DNA from: Siphonodentalium dalli
Taxonomy: Eukaryota > Mollusca > Scaphopoda > Gadilida > Siphonodentaliidae
NCBI GenBank assembly: GCA_032622095.1
Contig: CP136069.1
Span: forward strand, 107,350,278-107,414,277
Length of the DNA stretch: 64,000 nt
Direction: 5' to 3'
A program made the translations under genes and the position numbers. Positions 1-11,385 of this stretch are shown piece by piece. A model generated the notes under the pieces. It ran no database searches. It was not told where the DNA came from and saw nothing but the letters and a program-made list of their open reading frames with translations. Position 1 is the stretch's first letter; each line of letters begins with the position of its first letter.

Positions 1-330
1 TCCTAAACATGCCTGTAAATTTAAAAGCATTTCTCCAATAAATCCGGGCTGCAGGGTGTGGCAATGGATTCAAATTTCAAATCCAAAATGGCTGCTGGTG
101 GGCATGATTTTAAAAGAATTTCGGAAAAATCGATGGCTCCCATCTAGGGGTCACCCTGAAGATCCATATGAAGTTTGGTGATGATCGGATGAGAGATGCT
201 GCCTGTAGGGTGAGCCAAAGGAAATTGTTGATGGACGGACGGACAACGGATGCCAATCCTCGGCAATAGCTCAAACTTTACAAAGTAAAGTTGAGCAACT
301 TTACAATGTAAAGTTGAGCTAAAAAGAAAA
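1..330 (+). mobile_element. Pearl/HINE-like element, family A, 3' part
   Basis: The window begins inside a family A monomer. The tail GGACGGACGGACAACGG is followed by CTCAAACTTTACAAAGTAAA and GTTGAGC, with the hairpin tail duplicated (TTTACAATGTAAAGTTGAGCTAAAA). No gene. Confidence 0.7.
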
Positions 331-333
331 AAC

Positions 334-480
334 GAGAGGCCGATCACAATTGGCAGATGTTTAACCCACCCCTTGGCGATGGTAAATTACTATGATCGGA
401 ATCACAATTAGAGTTTTGATGTTGAATTATAAAGTATACTGTTATGTACTATTATAGACAAATGTACATAACACAAATTA
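334..480 (+). repeat. Truncated head of family B
   Basis: AACGAGAGGCCGATCAC, then GGCAGATGTTTAACCCACCC is the B head; the copy ends after about 145 bases without monomers. Confidence 0.7.
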
Positions 481-489
481 TTGGAATAT

Positions 490-1240
490 GATATCCTGGC
501 CTGGACATCTTCCCCCCACTCCACTTCAAACCCTGACTCAAACAACTTTTTTTCAGAATAAGTTAATTTCTCGCCATGTCACATTACTATATAAAGCAAA
601 CTATTATATATAAAACCATAAAAGTATTGTTTGTCCTGGCCTGGACATCTTCCCCCCACCCCAAACCCTGACTCACGGTTTCATGAGAAAAAGTTGTTTG
701 AGTCAGGGTTTGGTGTGGGGGGACATGTCCACATCTTGATATTTTCCCCCCTCCATCCAGCACCTACATCACAAAAGTTACTCTTATGGTTTTTTGCTTA
801 TTTTGCTTTATATAAAAGCAAAATAAGCAAAGAACCATAAGAGTAATTTTTGTGATGTAGGTGTTGGATGGAGAGGGGAAACTATCAAGATCTGGACATC
901 TCCCCCTCACCACACCAAACCCTGACTCAAACAACTTTTTCTCGGAAGTTAATTTCTCGCAGTTTCATGACTAACCCCGCCCACCCTAGATATCTCCCAC
1001 ACCCCCCATGTATGATTAAAAAAAATGACCAGAAAAATGCTATCTGAGATTAAAATTAATATTTATTGAAATTAAAAAAAAATCTCCCCCCCCCCCCCCC
1101 CAAGTGACAACATTTTTTCTCTCCATTTGATACCATTTAATCCTGAAAAGGCCAGAACAATGTTTTTTTTTTTATATAAATTTTTTTTAAGTGTCCTGGC
1201 CTGGATATCCCCCGTCCCCCACCCAGCACATACATGACAA
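490..1240. repeat. CCTGGCCTGGACATCTTCCC repeat with a 300-bp palindrome
   Basis: The unit ATCCTGGCCTGGACATCTTC, CCCCC...AAACCCTGACTCAAACAAC occurs at 490, 632 and in part at 1193. From about 680 to 985 the same unit is arranged as two long inverted arms meeting near 813-817 (GCTTTATATAAAAGC). A C-run of about 17 lies at 1085-1102. Confidence 0.75.
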
Positions 1241-2362
1241 ATGAAAGTGTCAATGACACTGTAGCACAACTTGGAAAGGGAATAATTTCATGTGTCAATC
1301 GAGCGATTAGGAATGTGGAAAGTTGAAATGTAATACTAGATTATCAACATGAAGAGATATATATAAAGTAAAATCCAAGATGGTTGCTGGCGGCTCTGTT
1401 TCCAACGAAATTCAAAAACATTAGATAGCTTCCATCTATTAGATGAATATCAAGATCAATATGAAGTTTGGTGATGATCGGATGAGGGAAGTTGTCTGTA
1501 GGGTGGGCCAAAGAATTTCGGCATGCAAACAGTGAAATCCAAGATGACTGCCTGGGGACATGTTTTATACCCCAAAATGACTCGTTCCCATCTATATGTC
1601 AATGCTTAGCATTGAATGCTAACAGCCATAACAAATTTCATAATGATCGGACCAAAGCTACGACTTGTAGTCCATGCCCAAGTATATAGTAATGCAATGA
1701 GTAAAATCCAAGATGACAGCCAGCGGCCATGTTTTATGGCTGAATTACCCCAAAATGACTCGTTCCCCATCTAAATGTCAATATTAACATCCATACAAAT
1801 TTCATGATGATCAGCTGAACAGTTCGACCTGTAGCCCGTGCTAATGGATTGAATTTTGAAATCAAAGATGGCCACTGGCGGCCTTGTTGTTTTACCGAAT
1901 GACCGCAAAATGATGTTTCCCCATCTACATGTCAATGTCAACAGCCATGACAAATTTCATAATGATCGGACCAAAGGATTTAGTCATGCAAAGAGTAAAA
2001 TCCAAAATGGCTGCTCGCAGCCATGTTTTATGGCCGAATGACCCCAAAATGACTCATCCCATCTACATGTCAATATTAACATCCATGACAGTTTTCATGA
2101 TGATCCTACCAAAGGTACAACCTGTAACCCGTGCCAAAGGATTTAGTCATGCAAAGAGTAAAATCCAAGGTGTCTGCTAGCGGCCATGTTTTATGGCCGA
2201 ATGACCCCAAATGATAATGCTAATGATCAGACCAAAAGTACGACCTGTATCCCGTGCTAAAGGAAATTGTTGACGCATCACGCACACAAACATGCACACA
2301 CGGACGACGGATACCAAGCCATGGCAAAAGCTCAAACTTTGCAAAGTAAAGTTGAGCTAAAA
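1241..2362 (+). mobile_element. Pearl/HINE-like element, family A
   Basis: The head is ATGAAAGTGTCAATGACACTGTAG; five to six monomers follow, then tail CGGACGACGGATACC and TTTGCAAAGTAAAGTTGAGCTAAAA. A second copy follows within ten bases. This is intron sequence of, or downstream flank to, UBR5. Confidence 0.75.
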
Positions 2363-2368
2363 GGCAAT

Positions 2369-3354
2369 ATGAAAGTGTAAATGACACTATAGCTCAACTT
2401 GGAAAGGAAATAATTTCATGTGTTGCAGTCAATGGAGCGATTAGGAATGCAGAAAGTTGAAAGGTCTAAGTAATACTAGATTATCAACATGAACAGATAT
2501 CTATAAAGTAAAATCCAAGATGGTTGCTGGTGGTTATGTTTTCCAATAAAAATACCAAAAAAATTGATAGCTTCCATCTAGTAGATCATTATCAAGATTA
2601 ATATGAAGTTTAGTGATGACCAGTGGAGGGCAGTGGACTGTAGGGTGTGCCAAAGGATTTAGTCATGCAAAGAGTAAAATCCAAGATGGCTGCTAGTGGA
2701 CATATTTTATGGGCGAATGACCCCAAAATGTCAATATTAACTTCCATGACAAATTTCATGATGATCAGATGAACACTCCGGCCTGTAGCCCGTGCTAATG
2801 GTTTGGATTTTGAAATCCAAGATGGCCACTGGAGGCCATGTTTTTTTGCCGAATGACCCCAAAATGACTCTTCCCATCTACATGTCATTGTTAACATCCA
2901 TGACACATTTCATGATGATCTGATGCCAAAGGTACGACCTGTAGCCCATGCCAAAGGATTTAGTCATGCAAAGAGTGAAATCCAAGATGGCTGCTGGTGG
3001 CCATGTTTTATGGCCGAATGACCCCAAAATGACTCTTCCCATCTACATGTCAATATTAACATCCATGACAAATTTCATGATGATCAGACAAACAGTACGG
3101 CCCGTAGCCCGTGCTAATTCATTGAATTTTGAAATCCAAGATGGCCACTGGCGGCCATGTTTTTTTGCCGAATGACCCCAAAATGATTCGTTCCCATCTA
3201 CATGTCAATGTAAACAGCCATGATTGATCCAACCAAAGGTACGACCTGTAGCCCGTGCTATTATAATTTGTTGACAGACGTCTCCACACACGTGCACGAT
3301 GGATACCATGCCATGACAATAGCTCAAATATTACAAGTAAAGTTGAGCTAAAAA
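2369..3354 (+). mobile_element. Pearl/HINE-like element, family A, tandem neighbour of the previous copy
   Basis: Head at 2370 (GAAAGTGTAAATGACACTATAG), monomers, and tail ending ACAAGTAAAGTTGAGCTAAAA at about 3353. It lacks the extended GACGG tract. Confidence 0.75.
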
Positions 3355-3456
3355 CCATAAAAGGATTTTTTGTAACTTGAAAAAAATAAAAATTTAAATT
3401 AACATTTTCAGGGTCAAATGCTATCAAATGAGTGAATTTTATTTTTAGTCATACAT

Positions 3457-3486
3457 GGGGGGGGGGGGGGGGGGGGGGGGGGGGGA
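3457..3486. repeat. Poly-G tract
   Basis: About 29 consecutive G. Similar tracts at about 24714-24734, 24823-24843 and 36796-36832. Confidence 0.9.
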
Positions 3487-4386
3487 AATATCCAGGGGGG
3501 GAAATATAATTTCTAAAGCACACGATTGTGCATTGTGTCATCGCAAGTTGCGTATAAATACTAATCTTTTGCATTTGTATATATATATAGTCTTTGATTA
3601 CTCCGCCGTGTGAAATACGTAAATCTAAAAAAAACAACTGGATAAATATTTGTGTATGCTCCCCGACTGATTTTGAAGATTTCCCCATGGGTGGGGGGAT
3701 GTATTGTTAGGGTTAAATACGATATTGTAGCACCCTCTGATCACCAGTGTTCGTGCTGGACCGAAGTCCAAAAAGTTTAGCAAAATGAAAATTTTATTAG
3801 CCAAATTAAAAAAAACTTTGGCCAATTGTTTTTTTTCACAAATTAAAACAACTTTGGCCAAATTACATCCTCATTTTCTGGGCGGTTCACAACTGATGAC
3901 TAAAATATTTGTTTTAAACTTTGTTTATTACTCAGAATATCCAGGGGGGGGAAATATAATTTCTAAAGCACACGATTGTGCATTGTGTCATCGCAAGTTG
4001 CGTATAAATACTAATCTTTTGCATTTGTATATATATATAGTCTTTGATTACTCCGCCGTGTGAAATACGTAAATCTAAAAAAAACAACTGGATAAATATT
4101 TGTGTATGCTCCCCGACTGATTTTGAAGATTTCCCCATGGGTGGGGGGATGTATTGTTAGGGTTAAATACGATATTGTAGCACCCTCTGATCACCAGTGT
4201 TCGTGCTGGACCGAAGTCCAAAAAGTTTAGCAAAATGAAAATTTTATTAGCCAAATTAAAAAAAACTTTGGCCAATTGTTTTTTTTCACAAATTAAAACA
4301 ACTTTGGCCAAATTACATCCTCATTTTCTGGGCGGTTCACAACTGATGACTAAAATATTTGTTTTAAACTTTGTTTATTACTCAGA
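3487..4386 (+). repeat. Near-identical 450-bp tandem duplication
   Basis: TTCTAAAGCACACGATTGTG begins at 3511 and 3961, an exact 450-bp offset, and I see no differences over most of the unit. Each unit contains TATATATATA, TGATCACCAGTG and GCCAAATTAAAAAAAACTTTG. It is preceded by a G-run of about 30 at 3457-3486. A part (3655-3765) recurs inverted at 23900-23995. Confidence 0.9.
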
Positions 4387-5080
4387 ATAACGAGAGGCCG
4401 ATCACGATCGGCAGATGTTAACCCATCCCTTGGCGATAGTAAATTACTCTGATCGGAATCATAAATGAGAGTTTTGATGTTGAATTATAGCGAATACTGT
4501 TAGGTACTATTATAGACAATGCACACAAGACAAATTATTGGAATTTACGTGTCACTCACATTTATATAAGATAATGCACTGGAACAGGATCTGTAATGCT
4601 GAACCCCCACAGCCTTGGGTTAAATGTGAAAAGGTGACCTGGACATGCAATACTTGGTCAAGAGATTCCAATATAATGATAATGTATCCAATTCTACCCA
4701 CAACAGCCATCAAGATAAACACCTCACTGCTGACCAATTAGTATCAATTATACAGCATAGCTGTCAACAAATCACAGGCTTATTTTAAATATGGCAAGGA
4801 ATTCAAACTAATTTTTTTTTTTTTAAGAGTGAATATTTTTTTTCTTCGAAAAAGGGCCATAAATCAGTTAAAAATAGTCTTATCAAACACATATTCAAAC
4901 TCGATCTGTCTTTTGTGCTGAGAAATTCATATACAAAATTTGGTTCCGATCAGATAGAAAATGTTCCGAGTTATCGCACCATGCGTAAAGTGTCTACAGA
5001 CAAACAGACGGATGGACTAATGACAGTTGGGCAATCCAGATGTTGACACTTCCATACTATGATATGTGTAAACATAAAAA
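4387..5080 (+). mobile_element. Pearl/HINE-like element, family B (short copy)
   Basis: Head AACGAGAGGCCGATCACGAT; one monomer (GGGCCATAAATC... to ...GAGTTATCGCACC) at 4850-4980; tail CAAACAGACGGATGGAC, then TATGTGTAAACATAAAAA. It starts exactly where the second 450-bp duplicate ends. Confidence 0.75.
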
Positions 5081-5900
5081 TTAGTCTTTTGTGGGTACTA
5101 AAGTATCAATTTTCCCATCTCCACATGGGCATGCATTTGATTTTTTTGTCTGTGAAACACTGGACAAACATGACAAAATATGTGATAAAACACAATTTAT
5201 TCCCATCTTTCCTGGCATAGAGACCTTCTCAGAAATCCAGACTAACAGTGTAAATTAATTACTGGTAAATAGAGCTGCAGCCTGTATCTGTTTGTCTCTC
5301 ACAGAGCTAAAGTGATACCTCTGGTAATCAATTAGTTGAAGACTGCTATGGTTATCTGTTCCAATTCTTAGTTGAATAAGGGCCATAACTCTGGTATAAA
5401 ATGTCAGATGTAACCCATATTCAAACTCTATCTGTATTTTGAGTTGAGAAATATACATAGCCTATGTAAATGTTCAAAAACATAGCCTATGTAAATGTTC
5501 AAAAACATTTCCGATATAGGTTGCGTCATTTCCCCGATATTAAATTCCTGATAACTGTATATGCTATCGAGATCTATCTGGAAATAGGCTGATTTCCCAA
5601 CAGAAGTTTTGAGATGATGCCTAACTCTGGCAAAAATGGGCGAACCGAATCCATATTCGAACTTGATCTGTATTTGGAGCTGATAACCTGACATACTAAA
5701 TTTGGTTCAGATCCAATAACACAAACTAAAGTTATCAACCGGATACCTCAAAATGACAAAATTCTAAGTCGAAAAGGAGCCATAATTTCGTTTTGATCCG
5801 ATAATCCAAAATAAAGTTATCATCTGGAAACTTTCCGAATGGACAGACGGACAGATTCTAAGTCTAAAAGAGGCCATAACTCCATAACGAGACGTGAGGT
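5081..5900. repeat. Degenerate family B monomers
   Basis: Three diverged B-type monomers without a head (near 5360-5470, 5610-5740, 5760-5890), each with CCATAACTC, CGAACTCGATCTGTATTTGGA-like and CAAATTTGGTTC phrases. A 28-bp piece (CATAGCCTATGTAAATGTTCAAAAA) is duplicated at 5456-5508. Confidence 0.6.
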
Positions 5901-7205
5901 AGGGGGGGTGGGTGGGTACCCGAGGCCGGAAACAGTTTTTTACCACTTTTTTTTCATTGACATATTTTCAACTGTTTTAAACATATTTGTTTATATGTTG
6001 TGGCTTGTTGCAATATGAGAAGCACTAATACATTCAATATTGATATAATTACCCCCATAAGTTGATATAAAATGGAAAAATAGTGAATATTGTGGGGGTG
6101 GGTCCCAAAATTTTCATTGATTTTTTTTGCGCGCAATTTTTTTTTATTGTGTCCGTTTCAGCTTGCTTGGCAGTTTTTATATTGAAAATTGTCTAGTTCA
6201 CGGTGTAGTTCAATAAAAAAATAGTTCAGATAGCTCTAGGGTAGGGTGAACTTAATGCAGCCTGACAATATCAGCTAACAACTCATGACAGAATATTACA
6301 ATAATTCTTATACTTCATGACAGTCTCTTTACTCATACAGTTAGCTGATGCATGAGTGTAATGTATGAAATAATGTATAGTTAATAATATAGAGTAGACA
6401 CAGGTAGACATATAATAGTAAATCAAGAGCACAGACGGTATACGGTACTGTAAACAGAAGACCAAATTGGAGTTATCTTCCCTACACCAACACAATGACG
6501 TTACGCTTACTGTGACCTCGTCTCCACGGTCACGTCACTAAAGTGCACATCCGTGTATATGGATTTCGCACTAAATTGACCATCCGCGTTCAAACTCAAA
6601 GGGTTAAACATTATTTTAGGCCTAGCCAATCCTAAGTCGTAATGCGAGGTCGGGTCGGTGGTCATGCAGGCATACATAAAAGCTAATTCGTACACTGGTT
6701 CATATGCACATTTTCCTTTTTGGTATTACTATAGGCTCTAGGCCTACTAGTTGATGCTGGTTGATGCCTGAAAAAAAGTTAAATTTAATTTTGTGTAATT
6801 GTTTATTCTATTATAGGCCCTAACACTGGCCCTAGTTATTTTTTGTTGTCATTCCAGGGGATTCAATATATTTTTCATCTACTCACACAGATGAATAGGC
6901 TGGGTTATAAATTTACCAATATAATCACATATTCTACCTTTGTTCGATTGCTTAGAGTTCAATTTTGCACATGTTTGTAACAGGAAGTCAGCAGAGGAAG
7001 TAACATTTAATTTGGTCTTTCAAAGAAGGGACCAATATAGAGCGGTTGGTCGTTACAGAGGGGACCAATATAAAGTTTTGGGGTTTTGGGGGGTGGGTGT
7101 CTAAAATTTTATGAAAAAAAAATGCAAGAAAGGGTGGGTGGGTGTAAAAAAAATGGCAATGTAAAAAAAACACCCCCACGTCTCGCAACTTTTTTACGCC
7201 CCCCC
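5901..7205. other. Intronic or flanking sequence without a recognised feature
   Basis: AT-rich sequence with short G- and C-runs (GGTAGGGGGGGTGGGTGGG at 5890-5920, GGGGTGGGTGT at 7086-7100, C-run at 7199-7212). No exon, RNA gene or clear repeat copy recognised on either strand. Confidence 0.4.
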
Positions 7206-7432
7206 CCCCCCCTGATAACTCCAGCAAAAATTGGCGTTCTGAACACATATTCTCGAACTTGTGACCTGTGTCTTGAGCTGATAAACTCACATACAAAATT
7301 TGGTTTCGTTGCTATAGCCAAAAATAAAGTTCTTATCTGGAAACTTTCCGCACAGACGGACTGATGCCGGCTATTTTAATAGTTTCCTAAAAAAAAAAAT
7401 TCAGGGGACAATAATGTGTAAAACGAACTTAC
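7206..7432. repeat. Family B monomer next to the UBR5 exon
   Basis: One diverged B monomer (GATAACTCCAGC... to ...CGCACAGACGGACTGATG) immediately downstream of the 7433 splice donor on the minus strand. Confidence 0.5.
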
Positions 7433-7558
7433 CCATAGACATTTATCAATCACCTTGATCATCCTATACTCGGCATAGAACCTTACATAATCATGCACAT
7501 TCTGTGCATTTATTTCTTGGTCAGCACCATTTGGCACCAAATCGACTTGCTCTCCACC
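7433..7558 (-). CDS. UBR5: UBR5 exon: HECT N-lobe, second part
   Basis: The exon is exactly 42 codons, phase 0 at both ends, with acceptor CTACTGCAG and donor GTAAGT. It encodes GGEQVDLVPNGADQE, then NVHDYVRFYAEYRM and IKVIDKCLW. This is the HECT segment that follows IDLCxEE in UBR5 (the family pattern is E/D-L-x-P-N-G and N-V-x-x-Y-V-R-x-Y-A-E). It is intact. The next expected segment (the family's DVLP and LLVNGCGE motifs and the catalytic Cys) is not found between 1 and 7432, so it must lie further left. This is the last of three consecutive UBR5 exons visible here. Confidence 0.9.
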
Positions 7559-7697
7559 CTGCAGTAGATAAATAGTTGAATATAAATAATAGTACTTTAA
7601 TAATGGCATGAACCCTCCTAAGACAAATAAGTTTCAATTCAAACCATGCTATGTAGTATGACTATATTTGCTCAAGAGTAAGAAAGAATATGATCAA

Positions 7698-7910
7698 TTA
7701 AAACGTGATCGGCAGATGTTTAACCCATACCTTGGCGATAGTGATTAGTTATTTTCAGCTTGGAATCTAAAATCCATAACATTCATTGTTAATCTTCAAA
7801 GATTAAAACTTTTTTTTTTTTAAATAGGCCCATAACTCTGTTAAAAAAATCGGATCAAAACCATATTCGTATACTATCTGTATTTTGGGCTGAGAAACTC
7901 ATAGTATGGG
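7698..7910 (+). repeat. Truncated family B copy
   Basis: Head CGTGATCGGCAGATGTTTAA, CCCATACCTTGGCGATAG, then part of one monomer ending at GGGCTGAGAAACTCATAG. Confidence 0.65.
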
Positions 7911-8278
7911 CTCTCATTACCCGAGGTGTCACAAGAAATGGGAATTTCAGCGACCACCATATATATGTAGCCTAACTATTCTAATTTCGGGATCCGGTTG
8001 TTGCGGGGTCAATATAGGGAGCTAAATATAATTTTTTCACATTTTCCTTATGCTACCCAACCTTATTTTTATGCATTTTTCGGGTTAGTTCCTGTGATAT
8101 TCATCAGTCTAAGATTCTTCAGCTGTATTCAATTTATCTTTTTCTTCCTTTGATATGGATGGCAGTTATGTGAGTGGTATTGAAAATGGTAAAAAGTTGC
8201 CAGATAATCGATTGACGTTTGAGCTGTGACGTATTTCGCTGATTCAGCTAAATGTGTCTGTTTCAGCTCCGTTTAACA
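7911..8278. other. UBR5 intron sequence, nothing recognised
   Basis: Single-copy AT-rich intron sequence between two B copies. Confidence 0.4.
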
Positions 8279-9624
8279 ACGAGAGGCCGATCATGATCGG
8301 CAGATGTTTAACCCATCCCTTGGCGATAGTAAATTGTTAAGATCAGAATCATAATCTTTTAATGTTGAATTATAGAGTATACTGTTATGATCTAAAGTAG
8401 TATATGACAAATGTACATAATAACCAGTAATAACACAAATTATTGGAATGTATGAGTCAATATAGAAGGGTTAATATAACATCTAAACTCTAGAGCCTGT
8501 CACCACTATCATAGTGTGAGCAGTTCTATTCATGTTGTTGCAAATTGCCATGTGAGATATCAAAATAATATAATTATTTATTTAATGGAAAAGGTTAAAA
8601 GACATGGAATGGGTAAAAGGGGTTAAATCACCTATCTCTGCCCTGTTTGATCCAATGTAGTCCCATCATCCAAGGACTTAGAGAGCTCCATTGGTCTAGT
8701 TAAATAAATTCACCTGGCTAAGTTGTGGTTAAAAAGATAGCTAAATCAATTTATCCAATAATTCACTGTGTCTCTTATACAGACCTAACATATGAGGGCT
8801 ATAAATAACTCTCAAAGCAATAAACTATATTGTCTTTTATCTTGCTCACAGAGAAGCAGGTATTCATTAATTGTAAGTTACTTGGGTTATAATCTGGATA
8901 ATTCTTAGTTTAAAAAGGGCCATATCTCTGGTATAACAAATTGGATCTAACCCATATTCAAACTCGTTCTGTATTTTGAGTTGAGAAACTCACATACCAA
9001 ATTTGGTTCCTATCAGATGAAAAATGGTTGATTTATCGAAGTACATGTATGTGTGAATCATATGTCAAAGGACCATAACACCATTAAAAAAAATCCGATC
9101 AAACCCATATTCGAAATCAATCTGTATGTTGGTCTGAGAAACTCATACACCAAATTTGGTTCCAATCAGATAAAAAATGTTTGAGTTATGGCAGAATTCA
9201 TGAATTCTAAGTCGAAAAAGGGCCATAACTCCGTAAAAAAAACTCCGATCAAACCCATATTCGAACTCGATCTGTATTTTGGGTCGAGAAACTCACATAC
9301 CAAATTTGGTTCCGATCAGATAAAAAATGTTTGAGTTATGGCAGAATGCGTGAATTCTAAGTCGAAAAAGGGCCATAACTCTGTCAAAAAAAGTCGGATC
9401 AAACCCATATTCGAACTCGATCTGTATTTTGGGCTGAAAACCCCATATACAAAATTTGGTTTTGATCAGGTAAAAAATGTTTGAGTTATCGCATTACACG
9501 TAAAGTGTCTACGGACGGACAGAGAGACGGACGGACAGACGGACGGACGGACGCACGACGAGTGGTCAATCCGGACAACGACACTATGTTTACCATACAT
9601 GGTATGGGTAAACATAAAAACTTA
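8279..9624 (+). mobile_element. Pearl/HINE-like element, family B, complete copy
   Basis: Head AACGAGAGGCCGATCATGAT; internal single-copy part 8350-8880; four monomers of about 150 bp (8890-9500); microsatellite GACGGACGGACAGACGGACG; tail ACCATACATGGTATGGGTAA then ACATAAAAA. The head phrase ATGTTTAACCCATCCC and the inverted tail phrase ATGTTTACCCATACC form subterminal inverted repeats. Confidence 0.8.
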
Positions 9625-9640
9625 TCGGATGTTGTCACCA

Positions 9641-10278
9641 TCTCATATATATTTTGAAGACCTCTGTCTGTTTGTTTGTATGTCTGTATGTTTGTCTGTA
9701 TGTCATTTATACAAATCTACGATTCTCGACCGATCGGGACGAAACTTGGTACGTGTGTGTAGTTTGACCAGGCGGTCGACGTTGTCATATTGGCGAGCCC
9801 GTGCGGCAACGCGCTTTGCGCATGCGCAGACGATATCTCGGAAACGGGTGGAGCTATCGACTTGAAATTTGCTATATGAATGTATCTTGCCCCGGATACG
9901 AATTTTATCGGGTCGCCGAGCCCGTGCGACGCCAGCTTCGCGCATGCGCAGACGAGATCTCGGAAACGGGTGGAGCTATCGACTTGAAATTTGCTATGTG
10001 AATGTATCTTGCCCCGGATACAAATTTTTTTCGAGTCGCCGAGCCCGTGCGACGCCAGCTTCGCACATGCGCAGACGAGATCTCGGAAACGGGTGGATCT
10101 ATCGACTTGAAATTTGGTATGTGAATGTATCTTGCCCCGGATACGAATTTTCCGAGCCCGTGCGACGCCAGCTTCGCGCATGCGCAGACGAGATCTCGGA
10201 AACGGGTGGAGCTATCGACTTGAAATTTGGTATATTTGGTTTTTGAATAGCCCGGAAAACGTCGGGCTCATCGGCTAG
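9641..10278 (+). mobile_element. Non-autonomous Helitron H1 with GC-rich 113-123 bp tandem monomers
   Basis: The 5' end is TCTCATATATATTTTGAAG preceded by A; the 3' end is a hairpin (AGCCCGG..CGGGCT) followed nine bases later by CTAG and then T. TC start, hairpin, CTRR end and an A/T insertion context are the canonical Helitron signature. Between them lie four monomers starting GAGCCCGTGCG at 9795, 9918, 10041 and 10154. The monomers contain GCGCATGCGCAGACGAGATC and are strikingly GC-rich. No Rep/helicase is encoded. Confidence 0.8.
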
Positions 10279-11231
10279 TCTCATATATATTTTGAAGACC
10301 TCTGTCTGTATGTCCTTTATAGAATCGAAAACGGGTTGACTGATCGAGACCAAACTTCCTATCCAAAGGTAAAATCCCACGGGAATCGTCAACGTCGCAT
10401 TTTGAAGAAGCCCAGAGCACCCATTCTCCACTCTGTCACAAAAAACGGCACAGCGGTGGTTAATCAAGTGATAATTTAATGAGCGTTTGTTTTTGACGCA
10501 TCGCTATAAAAAGCGTTTGTTTACCATTCAACGTTATTAGCATCTGCAGAGAGATATACGGGAACAATACTTTTGAGTGGTTTCCTATGCTGGGAGATTT
10601 ATTGGATGCCATAGTACTCTTACAACATCATTGTTATAGTATGTACGACACTTAGGTCGGGGCTTAGGGGGTAGTTAGTGTGGATATAGGCATAATGCTT
10701 CTCAGAAATCCCGGTTACAAACCAACACTCACAATTTCGTCTTTTGCATCAGATACCAACACCTCGACCGATCGGGACGAAACTTGGTATGTGTGTGTAG
10801 TTTGACCAGGTGGTCGTCGTTGTCGTATTGGCGAGCCCGTGCGGCGCATGCGCAGACGAGATCTCGGAAACGGGTGGAGCTATCGACTTGAAATTTGCTA
10901 TGTGAATGTATCTTGCCCTGGATACGAATTTTATCGGGTCGCCGAGCCCGTGCGACGCCAGCTTCGCGCAGACGAGATCTCGGAAACGGGTGGAGCTATC
11001 GACTTGAAATTTGGTATGTGAATGTATCTTGCCCCGGATACAAATTTTATCGGGTCGCCGAGCCCGTGCGACGCCAGCTTCGTGCATGCACAGACCAGAT
11101 CTTGGAAACGGGTTGAGCTATCGACTTGAAATTTGGTTTTTGAATAGCTCGGACAACGTCGGGCTGGGTAGAGCTATCGACTTGAAATTTGGTTTTTGAA
11201 TAGCCCGGACAACGTCGGGCTCATCGGCTAG
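10279..11231 (+). mobile_element. Non-autonomous Helitron H2, directly abutting H1
   Basis: It starts TCTCATATATATTTTGAAG at the very base after H1's CTAG and ends with hairpin AGCCCGGACAACGTCGGGCT, then CATCGGCTAG and T. The left part (10279-10740) is single-copy and shares CTTTATAGAATCG with the element at 41971. The right part holds three GC-rich monomers like those of H1, and its terminal segment is partly duplicated (11120-11170 and 11171-11220). The tandem arrangement suggests insertion of one Helitron exactly at the end of another, or a rolling-circle read-through concatemer. Confidence 0.8.
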
Positions 11232-11385
11232 TATGTATATATTTTTGTGACCCCGCGGCATATCTGCTATTGGATGGTTGTCATATTGTGGCACTGTGAC
11301 GTACATTGTGCGAATACAGGGCAAAAACTTACCCCGCCCCAAAACAATATTTAGTGTCACGTTTGACAAATAGTCAGATTTCTTA

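Noticed and set aside
9717-11199. Repetitive open frames of 110-155 codons on both strands
   Set aside because: They follow the Helitron monomers and overlap in several frames; no protein family is recognised.
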